Source of the DNA: Microthrixaceae bacterium
GTDB taxonomy: Bacteria; Actinomycetota; Acidimicrobiia; Acidimicrobiales; Microtrichaceae
DNA length: 64,000 nt
Reading direction: 5' to 3'
Assembly (NCBI GenBank): GCA_023957975.1
Contig: JAMLGM010000006.1
Location: 124,001-188,000, forward strand
A program made the position numbers and the translations under genes. The number at the start of each line of letters is the position of its first letter. The stretch's first letter is position 1. Shown here in pieces: positions 50,902 through 59,890 of this stretch. Below the pieces are notes generated by a model. It searched no databases. It saw only the letters and a program-made list of their open reading frames with translations, and was not told the DNA's origin.

Positions 50902-53900
50902 ATGACACATTTTGGCGATCGGCCGGACGCGACGATCGAACGACCGGTTCGAGCTTTCGTTCGACGAGTGGTGACACTCGCAAATCGGGTCGAGCCCGTC
51001 CCGGTCGATGGCGAGGCCGACGACGACGTCGGCGACCCCTTCGAACTCGTTGCGGCGGCAACCATCCGAGGCCAACGCCCCGGGCGCCTGGTCTATCCGC
51101 TCGTCGAACTGGGTGGTGGCGCTGACCGCCGACCGGTCGAGTTGGACTCCAGCACGCTCGATCGACTCCATTCGGCGACGCCGACCATGGCGCGAATCGC
51201 CGTCAATCGGGAACAGGCGGCCGTCGTTTGCGACATCGCCGACTTCTATACCGAAGCCACGACGACGATCGCTGCGACCCACATGTTGCAGTTGCACGCC
51301 GAGGCGCTGCGGGCCGCGGGGGCGACCCCGTGGTTCGATGAAGCCGCCACGGCGTCGTTCGCGGCGAGGGTCTCGCCGAGCGATCGTTCCCCACGGGCCC
51401 GGTCCCGTGCCCGAAGGTTGGCCAACGACGTCATCGCCGCAGCCGGTATTCCCAGCTCAGCCCGATCGCCGACCGGCGACTACGCGATCGGCTGGATGTC
51501 GGACGGTCCGGGGGCCTTCGGTTCCGAATCGGGACTCGCGCTCGCCAACGGGAACAACCTCGCTTGGGTGCGACTCGTCGAATCGGATGGAATCAGCTTC
51601 GTACGGGTCCACGGCACCTTCGGCACGATCCCAGGAGCGGCCGATTCCCGGCCGCTGCGGCGCCATATCGACCTGTTGAATTCCGAGGTTGAGGTCGTGC
51701 GTGTCGCTACCGTTCCAGCGCCACGGGGTAAGCGCCGGTATCTCATCGCCGTGTGCGACGTGCCCGTGTCGCAATTCTCCCCGCGCATGCTCGAACACAT
51801 GGTGTGGGCCGTAGCGACACTGCTCGACTGGGGGGTCGACGATGCCCTCGACTCCGGACTTGTCGTACCGGACGGAGCCGGCGCGGATCCGATATCGGTC
51901 GATTTCGTGCGACCCGAACGGTGGCTGAAGCACCAGGTCGCCCCGCGTCTGGTGAAGCGATCCTCGAACGAGCGAACTGCCGATCACCGCCTCGCGATCG
52001 ACGACGGCGGAGACGTCGCCGCCGCGCCGGAGGCTGTCCCGGACGCCGCGCCCCCTCGCCCACGCGGCACGTCGCTCAGCCCCAACTCGACGACGTGGCG
52101 CGAGGTGGCCGCACCTCACCTGGAGATGCTGATTCGCCGTGACGACGTTTCGCTGCTCAAGTCGAACGACGACGTCACAGCGAACGACCTCTCCGTCAAC
52201 GACCTCGCGGCCGCGGCGTTGCGTCTGCTGATCGCCGGGCCCGCCGCGTTCGGACGGCTCACGTCGCTGGCCTCGCAGGCGGGACCCGAGGCCATCGTTG
52301 GCCACGTCGATGAGGTGGTGATCAGCTCGGCGATCGCCGAACAGCATCGACTCCGAGCGTTGTCCGACGCCGTCGGGGCCTGGGGCCGAGACCAACCGCA
52401 TCAGGTACGCCAACAGATGGGCTCGGCGTTGCAGCCGATGTTGGGAGTTCGCCATCCCGGGTTCGAAGCAACGATCGACACTGCGCTCGGTCTGGACGAT
52501 GCGGCACCGTCCGAGCGTCTCAAGACGATCGCGGTGCATCTCGGCTCGCTTGATGTCGACGACGCGAGCTATCCGCTTCAACTGGTCGATCTGGCGATCG
52601 ACTCGATCTCATCCGGAACGCTGATGGCGCGCACTGCCTACTCTGCGAGCTCCGACCGCGCACCCCTGGCAGCGGTGCTGGCGACCGCGGCGGCGCTGCA
52701 CCAGTGCTCGCTCGAACCCGACGTGATCCGTGCAATTCAGTACCTCGCTCAGCCGCTGCGGGCAGCGGACCTGCTGCAACTTCGAAGCGGCGACCGGATC
52801 GGGCCGATCGTGAAACGGCGAGGCCGACACGTGATGGCGCACCGCCGCGACGGCTTCACGGTATTCATCGGACCGCCGGGATGCGGCAAGTCGAGCACGC
52901 TCAACACGGTCCTGTCCGGATACACCGGCCCCGTCGTGGCGACGACAACGAAGACGGGTGAGTGGGAGCAGTCCTATGTGACCATCCGGGCCGAGCGAGG
53001 TCCGATCTGTCTCTTCGACCCGGCCAACAAGGTCGCCGATCCACACCCATCGGCCCGTCGCATCCGCTTCGACGTCGTGCAGTTGTGCACCTCCTATGCC
53101 GAGGCGAGGCGAATCGCCTGGCAAATCGCCGAAGGCACCGACCGGAACTCGTTGACGGCCGCCGACTTCTGGATCTCCTACGCCCAGAGCCTGCTCGGGC
53201 CGCTGTTGTTCGCCGCGAATCTCGACTCTGGCGGCATCGCCGATGTGCTGTCGTGGAACGTCGCCGATCGGCTCGACCGACCGATCGAAATCCTCACCGA
53301 TCACGGTCACGAACCGGAGGCTGCGCAGGTGCGTGCGATCGTCGAGACCGATTCGCGAACCCGCGACAGCGTGCTGGCAACCGTCACGGCGCTCCTCGCT
53401 CCATTCTCGACCGGCGACGCGGCACGCCTGGCGACGCACGGGCACCGGTTCGATCCGTTCGCCGACTGGATCGAACCCAACGGCACGGTGCTGTTGTGCC
53501 TCGACCCCACCGACACCGCGCAGCTCGGGCTGCTGATCGAGATCTTCCTCAGCTGGCTGATCCGTGCACGAACCACACTCGCCGACAACGGCTGGAGCGG
53601 ACCGTCGTGTCTGCTCGGTGGCGACGAGATCGCCCACGTGTGTGCGCTCAGCACCCTGCCGCGTCTCATCGGCGAGGGGCCGGGCCGCGGCGTGTCGGCC
53701 ATCGTGTGTCTCCAGGATTTGAGTCAGGCGCACGCACGTTGGGGTGCGTCGGGAGATCTGTTTCTCACCGCAACCGGCAACCGCGTGTTGTTTCCCGGCG
53801 TCGCCAGCACGGCGCTGCTCAACTGGGTGACCCCGCTGCTGGGGCGCGGCACGTCGAGGCCTGCGGGCTTCGTCAACCGGAACCGTTCAGGTTTCGATCT

Positions 53901-54138
53901 CGACGACGATCACGAGCCGAGCGACGTCGAAAACGTCGGACAGGTCATTCATCCCGGCCGGAACGCAGCGGTGCTGATCACCCCCGACTCGTCGGTGTAT
54001 TCCGCACAACAGGCCCGGGCCCAAGACGACCCGTTGTACTGCCAGGCCATTGCCGAATCGCAGGCCACGTTGATCTCGTGGAGCATCCTCCCGCCGGCGC
54101 CAGACGAACGCGAACCTCCTGCCGGAAGCGACACGTGA
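50902..54138 (+). CDS. Large TraG/VirD4-like ATPase with novel N-terminal region
   Basis: This 1078-residue protein has a C-terminal ATPase of the type IV coupling-protein kind. FIGPPGCGKSSTLNTVL is Walker A (about residue 655). VATTTKTGEWEQSY and GPICLFDPANKVADP match the next VirD4 strands. SCLLGGDEIAHVCAL is Walker B (about 900), followed by GRGVSAIVCLQDLSQAHARWG, the usual TraG sensor region. About 600 residues before it match nothing I know, and the N-terminal membrane helices of true VirD4 proteins are absent. GGAGG lies 6 nt before the ATG. No relaxase, VirB4 or pilus gene is nearby, so conjugation is not supported. Confidence 0.78.
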   Translation: MTHFGDRPDATIERPVRAFVRRVVTLANRVEPVPVDGEADDDVGDPFELVAAATIRGQRPGRLVYPLVELGGGADRRPVELDSSTLDRLHSATPTMARIAVNREQAAVVCDIADFYTEATTTIAATHMLQLHAEALRAAGATPWFDEAATASFAARVSPSDRSPRARSRARRLANDVIAAAGIPSSARSPTGDYAIGWMSDGPGAFGSESGLALANGNNLAWVRLVESDGISFVRVHGTFGTIPGAADSRPLRRHIDLLNSEVEVVRVATVPAPRGKRRYLIAVCDVPVSQFSPRMLEHMVWAVATLLDWGVDDALDSGLVVPDGAGADPISVDFVRPERWLKHQVAPRLVKRSSNERTADHRLAIDDGGDVAAAPEAVPDAAPPRPRGTSLSPNSTTWREVAAPHLEMLIRRDDVSLLKSNDDVTANDLSVNDLAAAALRLLIAGPAAFGRLTSLASQAGPEAIVGHVDEVVISSAIAEQHRLRALSDAVGAWGRDQPHQVRQQMGSALQPMLGVRHPGFEATIDTALGLDDAAPSERLKTIAVHLGSLDVDDASYPLQLVDLAIDSISSGTLMARTAYSASSDRAPLAAVLATAAALHQCSLEPDVIRAIQYLAQPLRAADLLQLRSGDRIGPIVKRRGRHVMAHRRDGFTVFIGPPGCGKSSTLNTVLSGYTGPVVATTTKTGEWEQSYVTIRAERGPICLFDPANKVADPHPSARRIRFDVVQLCTSYAEARRIAWQIAEGTDRNSLTAADFWISYAQSLLGPLLFAANLDSGGIADVLSWNVADRLDRPIEILTDHGHEPEAAQVRAIVETDSRTRDSVLATVTALLAPFSTGDAARLATHGHRFDPFADWIEPNGTVLLCLDPTDTAQLGLLIEIFLSWLIRARTTLADNGWSGPSCLLGGDEIAHVCALSTLPRLIGEGPGRGVSAIVCLQDLSQAHARWGASGDLFLTATGNRVLFPGVASTALLNWVTPLLGRGTSRPAGFVNRNRSGFDLDDDHEPSDVENVGQVIHPGRNAAVLITPDSSVYSAQQARAQDDPLYCQAIAESQATLISWSILPPAPDEREPPAGSDT

Positions 54139-54202
54139 TGTCAGCCCCGGCAGGAAGTTCGCCCGATGCCGACGTCGGTCGCCGGTGGTCGGTCGCCCGA
54201 GG

Positions 54203-54640
54203 TCAGATGCCGCTGGCCGGTTCGAGCTCTCCGAGCACGTCGTTCATCTCCTGGCGGAACCGGCGCAGTTCGTCGCGATGCACCACCGACAGCGCCGCGA
54301 GCACCCGCTCGCCCTGGTCGGTGAGTTCGAGAATGATGCGTCGCCCATCGGCGGGGTCGGTGAGACGGCGCACGAGCCCGTTCGCATCGGCCCGGGCCAC
54401 GAGCTCGGTCGCCGAGTGAACCCGGATGAGCAGGCGTTCGGCGATATCGGAGATCGACGGGGGTGGGGCCTCATGGCCGCGAATGGCGAGCAGCAACTGG
54501 TGTTGTGCCGGCGAAAGCCCGAGGGTCTTCGCGGCATTGCTCGAGAACGATTCGAAGGTGCGAAGCGCATGGCGAAACCGCGCCAACGCCCGGTACTCCT
54601 CGTCGCGCAGGCCATCGTCGCGCGAGTTGCGATTGGTCAT
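54203..54640 (-). CDS. MarR-family regulator coupled to the ClC gene
   Basis: This 145-residue winged-helix protein shows the MarR layout: GLSPAQHQLLLAIRGH, then the recognition part ISDIAERLLIRVHSATELVARADANGLV and the wing RRLTDPADGRRIILELTDQG. Its ATG overlaps the ClC stop by 4 bp (ATGA), so it is translated from the ClC message. MarR proteins usually bind small palindromes; a 5-3-5 inverted repeat at the ClC start (55923-55935) is a good candidate for autoregulation. Confidence 0.88.
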   Translation of the reverse strand: MTNRNSRDDGLRDEEYRALARFRHALRTFESFSSNAAKTLGLSPAQHQLLLAIRGHEAPPPSISDIAERLLIRVHSATELVARADANGLVRRLTDPADGRRIILELTDQGERVLAALSVVHRDELRRFRQEMNDVLGELEPASGI

Positions 54641-55932
54641 GTGTCGCCCTCCCCCGGCTTCGACGGATCGAAGCGTCGCTGCTGAGATTCAATCAGTGAA
54701 ACCGGCGAGGACAACAACAGCGCCACGATCGCTGCGATCAGTACGGTCGGCAACAGCACCATGCCGGCCATCTCGGTGACCACGAGGGTCGAGCCGATGG
54801 GCGTCTTCGTGACGGCGACGTTGGCGGCCACCATCAGCGCCGCCACGAGGACCCAGGAGTTTCCGAACGGAAGGTGGCCATCGAGCGCACGTCCCAAACA
54901 GAACCCGACGAAGAACAGCGGGATGATGAACCCGCCACGCCATCCGGTGGCCATCGCAACCGCGCTCGCCACGAGCTTCGCCGCCGCCCCCACCAGTAGC
55001 GCCCCGACGGTGACGGTCGTGGCGCTGAGGTGTTGCATCTGGACCTCGCCGTTGGTGAGCGCATACGGCGACAGTGCCGCCAGCCCGGACAACACCACGG
55101 CACCCACCACGGGACGCGCTCCCGGCGCCACCCACGCCGCCAATCGCCGCATCGCCACCGTCAGGTAGGTGAACAGGTACCCGATGAGCGCTCCGACGAC
55201 GCCGGCAGCGACCGCGATGGCCAGGTCGCCCGACACGAGTCGCTCGGGGCTGGGAAATGACCAGATCGGTTCGAGGCCGGCCCCCGACAACACGATCGAC
55301 ACGGCATAGCCCGACAACGACCCAACCGAGGCCGGCAAGAGCGCCTCGTAATACTCCAGGCCGCGACGATGCAGGATCTCGAGGGCGAATACGGCCGCAC
55401 CGAGTGGAGCGCCGAACAGCACCGTGAACCCGGCCGCCATGCCGGTGATGGACAACACGCGCAACGGCTCCCGATCGAGCCCCGCCCGGCCACCCATCCA
55501 GGACGCCATCGTTCCGGTCGCGGTGACCAGTGGTGCTTCTGGGCCAAGCGGACCGCCTGCTCCGACGCAGATCAACGACACGGGGATGAGCGATCGGAGG
55601 CTTCGCACTCCTTCGGCGCCTCCCGAAACGTGGATGTTGTCGACCAGTAGTTCGACGTCGCTCGGCGGACCGAGCAGCCGAATCAACCCCGTCACCACCA
55701 CGCCGACGACGATCATCACGCCCAGGTGCCCGGCCGCGCTCCAGTGCTCGGGCAACAGCCGTTCGGAGACCAGCTCGAGCACGAAGAGGTAGGCGGCTCC
55801 GATGAGTCCACCAACGAGGCCTGCCGCCACGACGAGCCCGGCGAGTCGTCGACGGGTGAAGACCCCGAGGATGACCTCGCGGGCCGGATGACTGAATCGT
55901 ACGGTACTTAGCACGGGATTAGATCGTATCAC
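54637..55932 (-). CDS. ClC-family chloride channel/transporter
   Basis: This 431-residue polytopic protein has the ClC fold with about ten hydrophobic segments. GGPLGPEAPLV is a variant of the GREGP motif that keeps the gating Glu. TGWRGGFIIPLFFVG is the GxFxP motif and TKTPIGSTLVVTEM the C-terminal conserved segment. The GSGIP serine motif is replaced by SGGAEGV, so anion selectivity may differ. There is no CBS domain. Starts at GTG 55932 and GTG 55914 are possible; a TACGAT -10 box at 55928-55923 would favour the latter as leaderless. It is coupled to a MarR gene. Confidence 0.87.
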   Translation of the reverse strand: MIRSNPVLSTVRFSHPAREVILGVFTRRRLAGLVVAAGLVGGLIGAAYLFVLELVSERLLPEHWSAAGHLGVMIVVGVVVTGLIRLLGPPSDVELLVDNIHVSGGAEGVRSLRSLIPVSLICVGAGGPLGPEAPLVTATGTMASWMGGRAGLDREPLRVLSITGMAAGFTVLFGAPLGAAVFALEILHRRGLEYYEALLPASVGSLSGYAVSIVLSGAGLEPIWSFPSPERLVSGDLAIAVAAGVVGALIGYLFTYLTVAMRRLAAWVAPGARPVVGAVVLSGLAALSPYALTNGEVQMQHLSATTVTVGALLVGAAAKLVASAVAMATGWRGGFIIPLFFVGFCLGRALDGHLPFGNSWVLVAALMVAANVAVTKTPIGSTLVVTEMAGMVLLPTVLIAAIVALLLSSPVSLIESQQRRFDPSKPGEGDT

Positions 55933-55935
55933 GAT
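55923..55935 (-). promoter_or_regulatory. Candidate MarR operator and -10 box of the ClC-marR operon
   Basis: ATCGTATCACGAT (plus strand) is a 5-3-5 inverted repeat overlapping a TACGAT -10 box (55928-55923, minus strand) at the ClC start. The location would let the coupled MarR protein block transcription. Confidence 0.4.
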
Positions 55936-56018
55936 GTATTAGTTGGAGCGAACTCCGATGGGGACCAGATCGCTCCCCCAACTCCTCACAGGCGGCGATG
56001 CGGCACGGTGAGGGAACC

Positions 56019-56045
56019 GTCACGCCGGGAGAACGGTTGCGAAAC
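56019..56045 (+). promoter_or_regulatory. GlnR-like nitrogen-control box upstream of the nitrite reductase gene
   Basis: GTCAC-N6-AGAAC-N6-GAAAC places three half-sites exactly 11 bp apart, resembling the actinobacterial GlnR element (GTNAC-N6-GAAAC repeated). It ends 22 bp before the reductase ATG. The middle half-site departs from the consensus. GlnR control would fit nitrite assimilation, but the match is short. Confidence 0.4.
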
Positions 56046-56067
56046 ATCGCCTCCGTACGGTCATCGC

Positions 56068-57735
56068 ATGGCTTCGATCAACATCCCCGCAGCAAAGCGT
56101 GCCGGCCTTCCGGTCGACCTCGAACGCCTTCGGGCCGAGGGCGATTCGTGGCTCACCGCAGAGGACCGCTTCGCCCTCAAGACCTACGGGGCGTGCACCC
56201 AGCTTCAAGACGGCGTGTTCATGGTGCGGGTCCGCATCGCCGGCGGGGTACTGCCGACCACCCATGCCCGGGCGCTGGCTCGCATCGCGAACCGTCACGC
56301 CGAGGACTGGTTGCACCTCACGACCCGCCAGAGTTGCGAACTGCACTGGGTCGAGGACCGACGGGTGCCCGACGTCCTGGACGAACTCGCCCGCGCCGGA
56401 CTCTCCACCCGCTCCGCTTGCGGCCACACCGTGCGCAACGTCATGTGTTCAGAAGACGCTGGGGTCGGCCTCGACGAACCCTTCGACTGCTTCCCCGATG
56501 CCCGGTTGATCTCCGACACCCTCGTCGCACGCTCGGCGACCCTGAACGTGACCCTCCCGGGGCGCATCAACATCTCCCTAGGCGGCTCGCCACGATGCCG
56601 CCACGATGCGCTCGTCAACGACGTCGGTCTCGTGTCGATCGTGCGCGACGGCGAGGCGGGATACGAAATCTGGGCGGGCGGCAGCCTCGGCAAGGCCCCG
56701 AGTCTCGGCGTGATGTTGGCGCCCTTCGTGCCTCGACGACAGCTTCCGGCAGCCATCGATGCGATCGTCGATCTCTACGTTGCCCACGGCGACTTCGACA
56801 CCCCGGCCAAAGGGCGGATGAAGTTCGTGGTCGAACGCCTCGGAGTCGATGGATTCCGCGGCGCCTACCTCGAAGCGTTCCGTGAAGCACAGCTGCGACC
56901 ACAACCCACGGTCCCACCCGTCGAAGTGCTTTCCGACGAGGCCACGACCGTGATTCTGGCCGAGACGCCTCCCGGAGGTTGGAGCATCGGCGTACGCCCT
57001 CAGCGCAGCGCAGGGCTGGCCACCGTCACCATCGACTTGCCCCTCGGCGACACGAACTCCTCGGAGTTTCGACTGCTCTGCGACCTCGCCGACACCTACG
57101 CGGATGGCCACCTCACCTTCACCCGAGACCAGAACATCGCACTTCGAAACGTGAGCCTGGCGGGAGTCGCCGCCATCCGAAACGCCATCGCCCAGCGCGG
57201 CCTGTTCCTGCTCGGCGAGGCGCCGAATGCCCAAATCCGCGCCTGCACCGGGGCGACTGTGTGCGCACTGGGCATCACCGACTCCCCCGGGTTGGGCAAG
57301 CTGCTGTCGACCAGCGCATCGTTGCGCCGCAATTCAGCACTCTCGGTGTTTATTTCCGGCTGCCCGAACTCCTGTGCCCAACACCAGGTGAGCGACATCG
57401 GACTCGCCGGATCGAAAGTGCGTGTGAACGGGCGCACCAGCGACGGCTACCAGGTATTTGTCGGAGCGGTGCTCGACGACCATCTCATCGGTGAAGTGGT
57501 CGGGCGCGTGGCCGAACGCGACCTCCCCACCGCACTCGACGCCATCGTCGGAACCTGGGAGGCCCTGCGCCACCCGAACGAATCGCTCGGTCGCACCGTA
57601 CGTCGCCTGGGCCTCGATGCCTTCTCACTTCAAATCGCCGCCGTGCTCGAGGACCGATGGGCACCCGGGCCTGAGGAGGTGAACACCGCAACGATCGAAC
57701 CCGACCTCACCACCACTGCGGTCAGTCTCCCCTGA
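56068..57735 (+). CDS. Ferredoxin-type nitrite/sulfite reductase (siroheme, [4Fe-4S])
   Basis: This 555-residue protein has the two-fold repeated ferrodoxin-like/siroheme domains of the NirA/SirA family: HLTTRQSCELHWV, CGHTVRNVMCSED and LTFTRDQNIALRNV. The four cluster and siroheme cysteines are in RACTGATVCALG (C-x5-C) and SGCPNSCAQHQ (C-x3-C). The enzyme reduces nitrite to ammonium or sulfite to sulfide by six electrons. The neighbouring FNT nitrite channel and HemD-type nitrate/nitrite regulator favour nitrite. The ATG at 56068 gives a normal N-terminus; the frame continues 20 codons upstream. Confidence 0.88.
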   Translation: MASINIPAAKRAGLPVDLERLRAEGDSWLTAEDRFALKTYGACTQLQDGVFMVRVRIAGGVLPTTHARALARIANRHAEDWLHLTTRQSCELHWVEDRRVPDVLDELARAGLSTRSACGHTVRNVMCSEDAGVGLDEPFDCFPDARLISDTLVARSATLNVTLPGRINISLGGSPRCRHDALVNDVGLVSIVRDGEAGYEIWAGGSLGKAPSLGVMLAPFVPRRQLPAAIDAIVDLYVAHGDFDTPAKGRMKFVVERLGVDGFRGAYLEAFREAQLRPQPTVPPVEVLSDEATTVILAETPPGGWSIGVRPQRSAGLATVTIDLPLGDTNSSEFRLLCDLADTYADGHLTFTRDQNIALRNVSLAGVAAIRNAIAQRGLFLLGEAPNAQIRACTGATVCALGITDSPGLGKLLSTSASLRRNSALSVFISGCPNSCAQHQVSDIGLAGSKVRVNGRTSDGYQVFVGAVLDDHLIGEVVGRVAERDLPTALDAIVGTWEALRHPNESLGRTVRRLGLDAFSLQIAAVLEDRWAPGPEEVNTATIEPDLTTTAVSLP

Positions 57736-57839
57736 GCGCCGCCGCGAGCCCGACGACCCCACCCCAGCCTCCAGTACCTTCAACCCTCACCCACCTTCGA
57801 ATCGTTCAACCCCCCGGACAGGAAGCCCCAGGAGCGATC

Positions 57840-58712
57840 ATGCCCAACGCCATCCCCCAGGCCATCGATGACCACACCGCTGCCGCGATCACCAAAGCCA
57901 CCGCGGCACGTCAGTGGCCTCGCTACCTTCTCTCCTCCGTTTTCGCCGGAGCCTTCGTCGGGTTCGCCGTCGTGTTGATGGTCGCGGTGAGCGCCCCGCT
58001 CGTGGCCGAGGGTTCGGGCATCGCCAAGCTCGTGCAGGGTTCGGTCTTTGGCGTCGCGCTCGTTCTCGTCGTGTTCGCCGGCGCGGAACTCTTCACGGGA
58101 AATGCCATGGTGATGTTGCAGGGATGGTGGCGACGACTCGTCGGTCCCGCCGATGTCGCACGGGTGTGGGGGCTGTCGCTCGTGGGGAACCTGATCGGAT
58201 CGATCGCCCTCGCCGCGGCCGTGCACGGCGGCGGCACCCTCACCGGACCGGGCGCGAACCTCATCGCCGCGGTCACGGCCGCCAAAGACTCGGCGAGCGG
58301 GCCCCCGTTGTTCTGGCGGGCGGTGTTGTGCAACGCGCTGGTCTGCCTCGCTTTGTGGATGGCGACTCGGGCCACCACCGACGGCGCGAAGATCGCCTGT
58401 TTGTGGTTCGCCCTGCTGGCCTTCATCGGTTCCGGGTTCGAGCACTCGATCGCCAACATGACGATCTTCGGCCTCGGGGTGTTCGAGGGATCGACCTCGT
58501 GGGGTGCGCTGGTCCGCAACCTTGCGTGGACCGTTCCCGGCAACGTCGTCGGCGGCGGCCTGGTGATCGGGCTCGGCTATGCGTGGCTCGCCGGATCCCG
58601 GGTGCCAGCCCCTGCCACCGCCGAGAGCGCGTCGGTGACGACCGATCTCGTTGCAGGCGCCGAACGGGCCGACGACCTCATCGGCGCCGCACAGGTTCCC
58701 GCCGTCGGCTGA
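57840..58712 (+). CDS. Formate/nitrite transporter (FNT) family channel, NirC-like
   Basis: This 290-residue protein has six hydrophobic helices and FNT family signatures: VFAGAELFTGNAMVML, LCNALVCLALWMA (helix 4 with its Asn) and GFEHSIANMTIF containing the central His-pore region. The C-terminal 40 residues are a polar tail. FNT pentamers move nitrite, formate or related monovalent acids. It follows the siroheme reductase by about 104 bp on the same strand, so nitrite uptake or export is likely. An AGGAG ribosome site sits just before the ATG. Confidence 0.88.
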   Translation: MPNAIPQAIDDHTAAAITKATAARQWPRYLLSSVFAGAFVGFAVVLMVAVSAPLVAEGSGIAKLVQGSVFGVALVLVVFAGAELFTGNAMVMLQGWWRRLVGPADVARVWGLSLVGNLIGSIALAAAVHGGGTLTGPGANLIAAVTAAKDSASGPPLFWRAVLCNALVCLALWMATRATTDGAKIACLWFALLAFIGSGFEHSIANMTIFGLGVFEGSTSWGALVRNLAWTVPGNVVGGGLVIGLGYAWLAGSRVPAPATAESASVTTDLVAGAERADDLIGAAQVPAVG

Positions 58713-58716
58713 ACGG

Positions 58717-59826
58717 TCACAGGTTCTCGCTCGACGCTGCCAACGACGTCAGGGTCGAGCGATACCCCCGACGCGGCACCGACACGATGCCCGATCGCAA
58801 CACACCCAGCTTGCTGCGAAGCCGCCCGATGGCGGCTTCCACCGCGTGCGGGTCGACCCCGTCGCCGGCGAGTTCCTCCTTCGTCAACACGCCGGGTGCG
58901 GCGCTCAACAGTCGCATGAGGAGTTGACGCTCGCGTGGGGTGAGAAGGCGGACCGCACCGGAACTCTCGACGAGTGCGTTGCCCCGCAACTCGACGCTGT
59001 CCTCGCCCACCGACAACCGCACGGCGGTGCCCGACACCTCGGTGATCAGCGCCTGCACCATCGCCCCCAGTCGGGCGCGACGAGGTTCGACCACGCGGGT
59101 CACCCCAGCGTCGCGCAGCGCCTGCGCAGTGACCGGGCCGACGGCGACGGCGCGGGCTCGACGGCCGAGTGCCGCCACGAACTCACCCGGATCGGTTGCG
59201 AGCCGGAGGGTGGATTGAACCGCATAGCTGCAGGTGAACGTGACGGCGTCGACGCGGTCGTCGAGCACCGCGTCGATCAGGCGCAATGCCGGCGCGGGGT
59301 CGTGGGGCGGCGTCCATTGATAGACGGGAATGTCGACGACGTTCGCGCCCGCCTTCGTCAGTTCGTCGGCCAACAGCGGCTCGCCACCGTCGCGTTGCAC
59401 CACGATGTTGCGGTCGGCCACACCGAGGCCGAGCAGGTGTTCGAGTACCTCGGCGCCGGTCTCCGAAGCAGCGTGCCAGTCGACTTCGATGCCGCATCCG
59501 AGCGCGGCCGAGCGCGCCTTGGGCCCGCGTGCGATCACGGTTGCGTCGCCGCACCACGCGAGCAACGCCTCGTCGAGTCGGGCACTTTCGCACGCAGCGA
59601 ACCACGATCGCGTCCCCAAACCGGTCGTGAGCACCAACAGGTCGGGACGTCGATCGAGCGCAGCTCGCGTCGCAGCGACCGTGGCGTCGACGTCATCGAG
59701 CAGGCTTGTGTGCATCACCGGGCCGTGCAGCACCGTGGCACCGCGCCGAGCCAGCATCTCGTGTTGTTCCTCCCATCGCCGGTGCCCGGTGATGGCGACC
59801 ACGAAACCGGTGAGCGGATCGACCAT
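58717..59826 (-). CDS. HemD-like regulator with winged-helix C-terminus (NnaR type)
   Basis: This 369-residue protein has an N-terminal uroporphyrinogen-III-synthase-like domain (about 1-255; VLTTGLGTR, VQRDGGEPLLADELTKAG, TFTCSYAV, AVGPVTAQAL). A C-terminal OmpR-type winged helix follows (about 285-360; TPRERQLLMRLLSAAPGVLTK, VEAAIGRLRSKLG, VPRRGYRS). The same fusion is known in actinobacterial nitrate/nitrite assimilation regulators such as Streptomyces NnaR. Its placement beside the siroheme nitrite reductase and FNT channel supports that role. It converges on the FNT gene with 4 bp between. Confidence 0.85.
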   Translation of the reverse strand: MVDPLTGFVVAITGHRRWEEQHEMLARRGATVLHGPVMHTSLLDDVDATVAATRAALDRRPDLLVLTTGLGTRSWFAACESARLDEALLAWCGDATVIARGPKARSAALGCGIEVDWHAASETGAEVLEHLLGLGVADRNIVVQRDGGEPLLADELTKAGANVVDIPVYQWTPPHDPAPALRLIDAVLDDRVDAVTFTCSYAVQSTLRLATDPGEFVAALGRRARAVAVGPVTAQALRDAGVTRVVEPRRARLGAMVQALITEVSGTAVRLSVGEDSVELRGNALVESSGAVRLLTPRERQLLMRLLSAAPGVLTKEELAGDGVDPHAVEAAIGRLRSKLGVLRSGIVSVPRRGYRSTLTSLAASSENL

Positions 59827-59890
59827 GCCGGGACGCTAACCGGGCAATGTTTCGGCACGGTTTCCCGGCCGACTCCAGCGACAGGTTCTG

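Noticed and set aside
50902-54138. Part of an integrative conjugative element
   Set aside because: No relaxase, integrase, VirB4, attachment repeat or flanking tRNA is visible, and the protein lacks membrane anchors.
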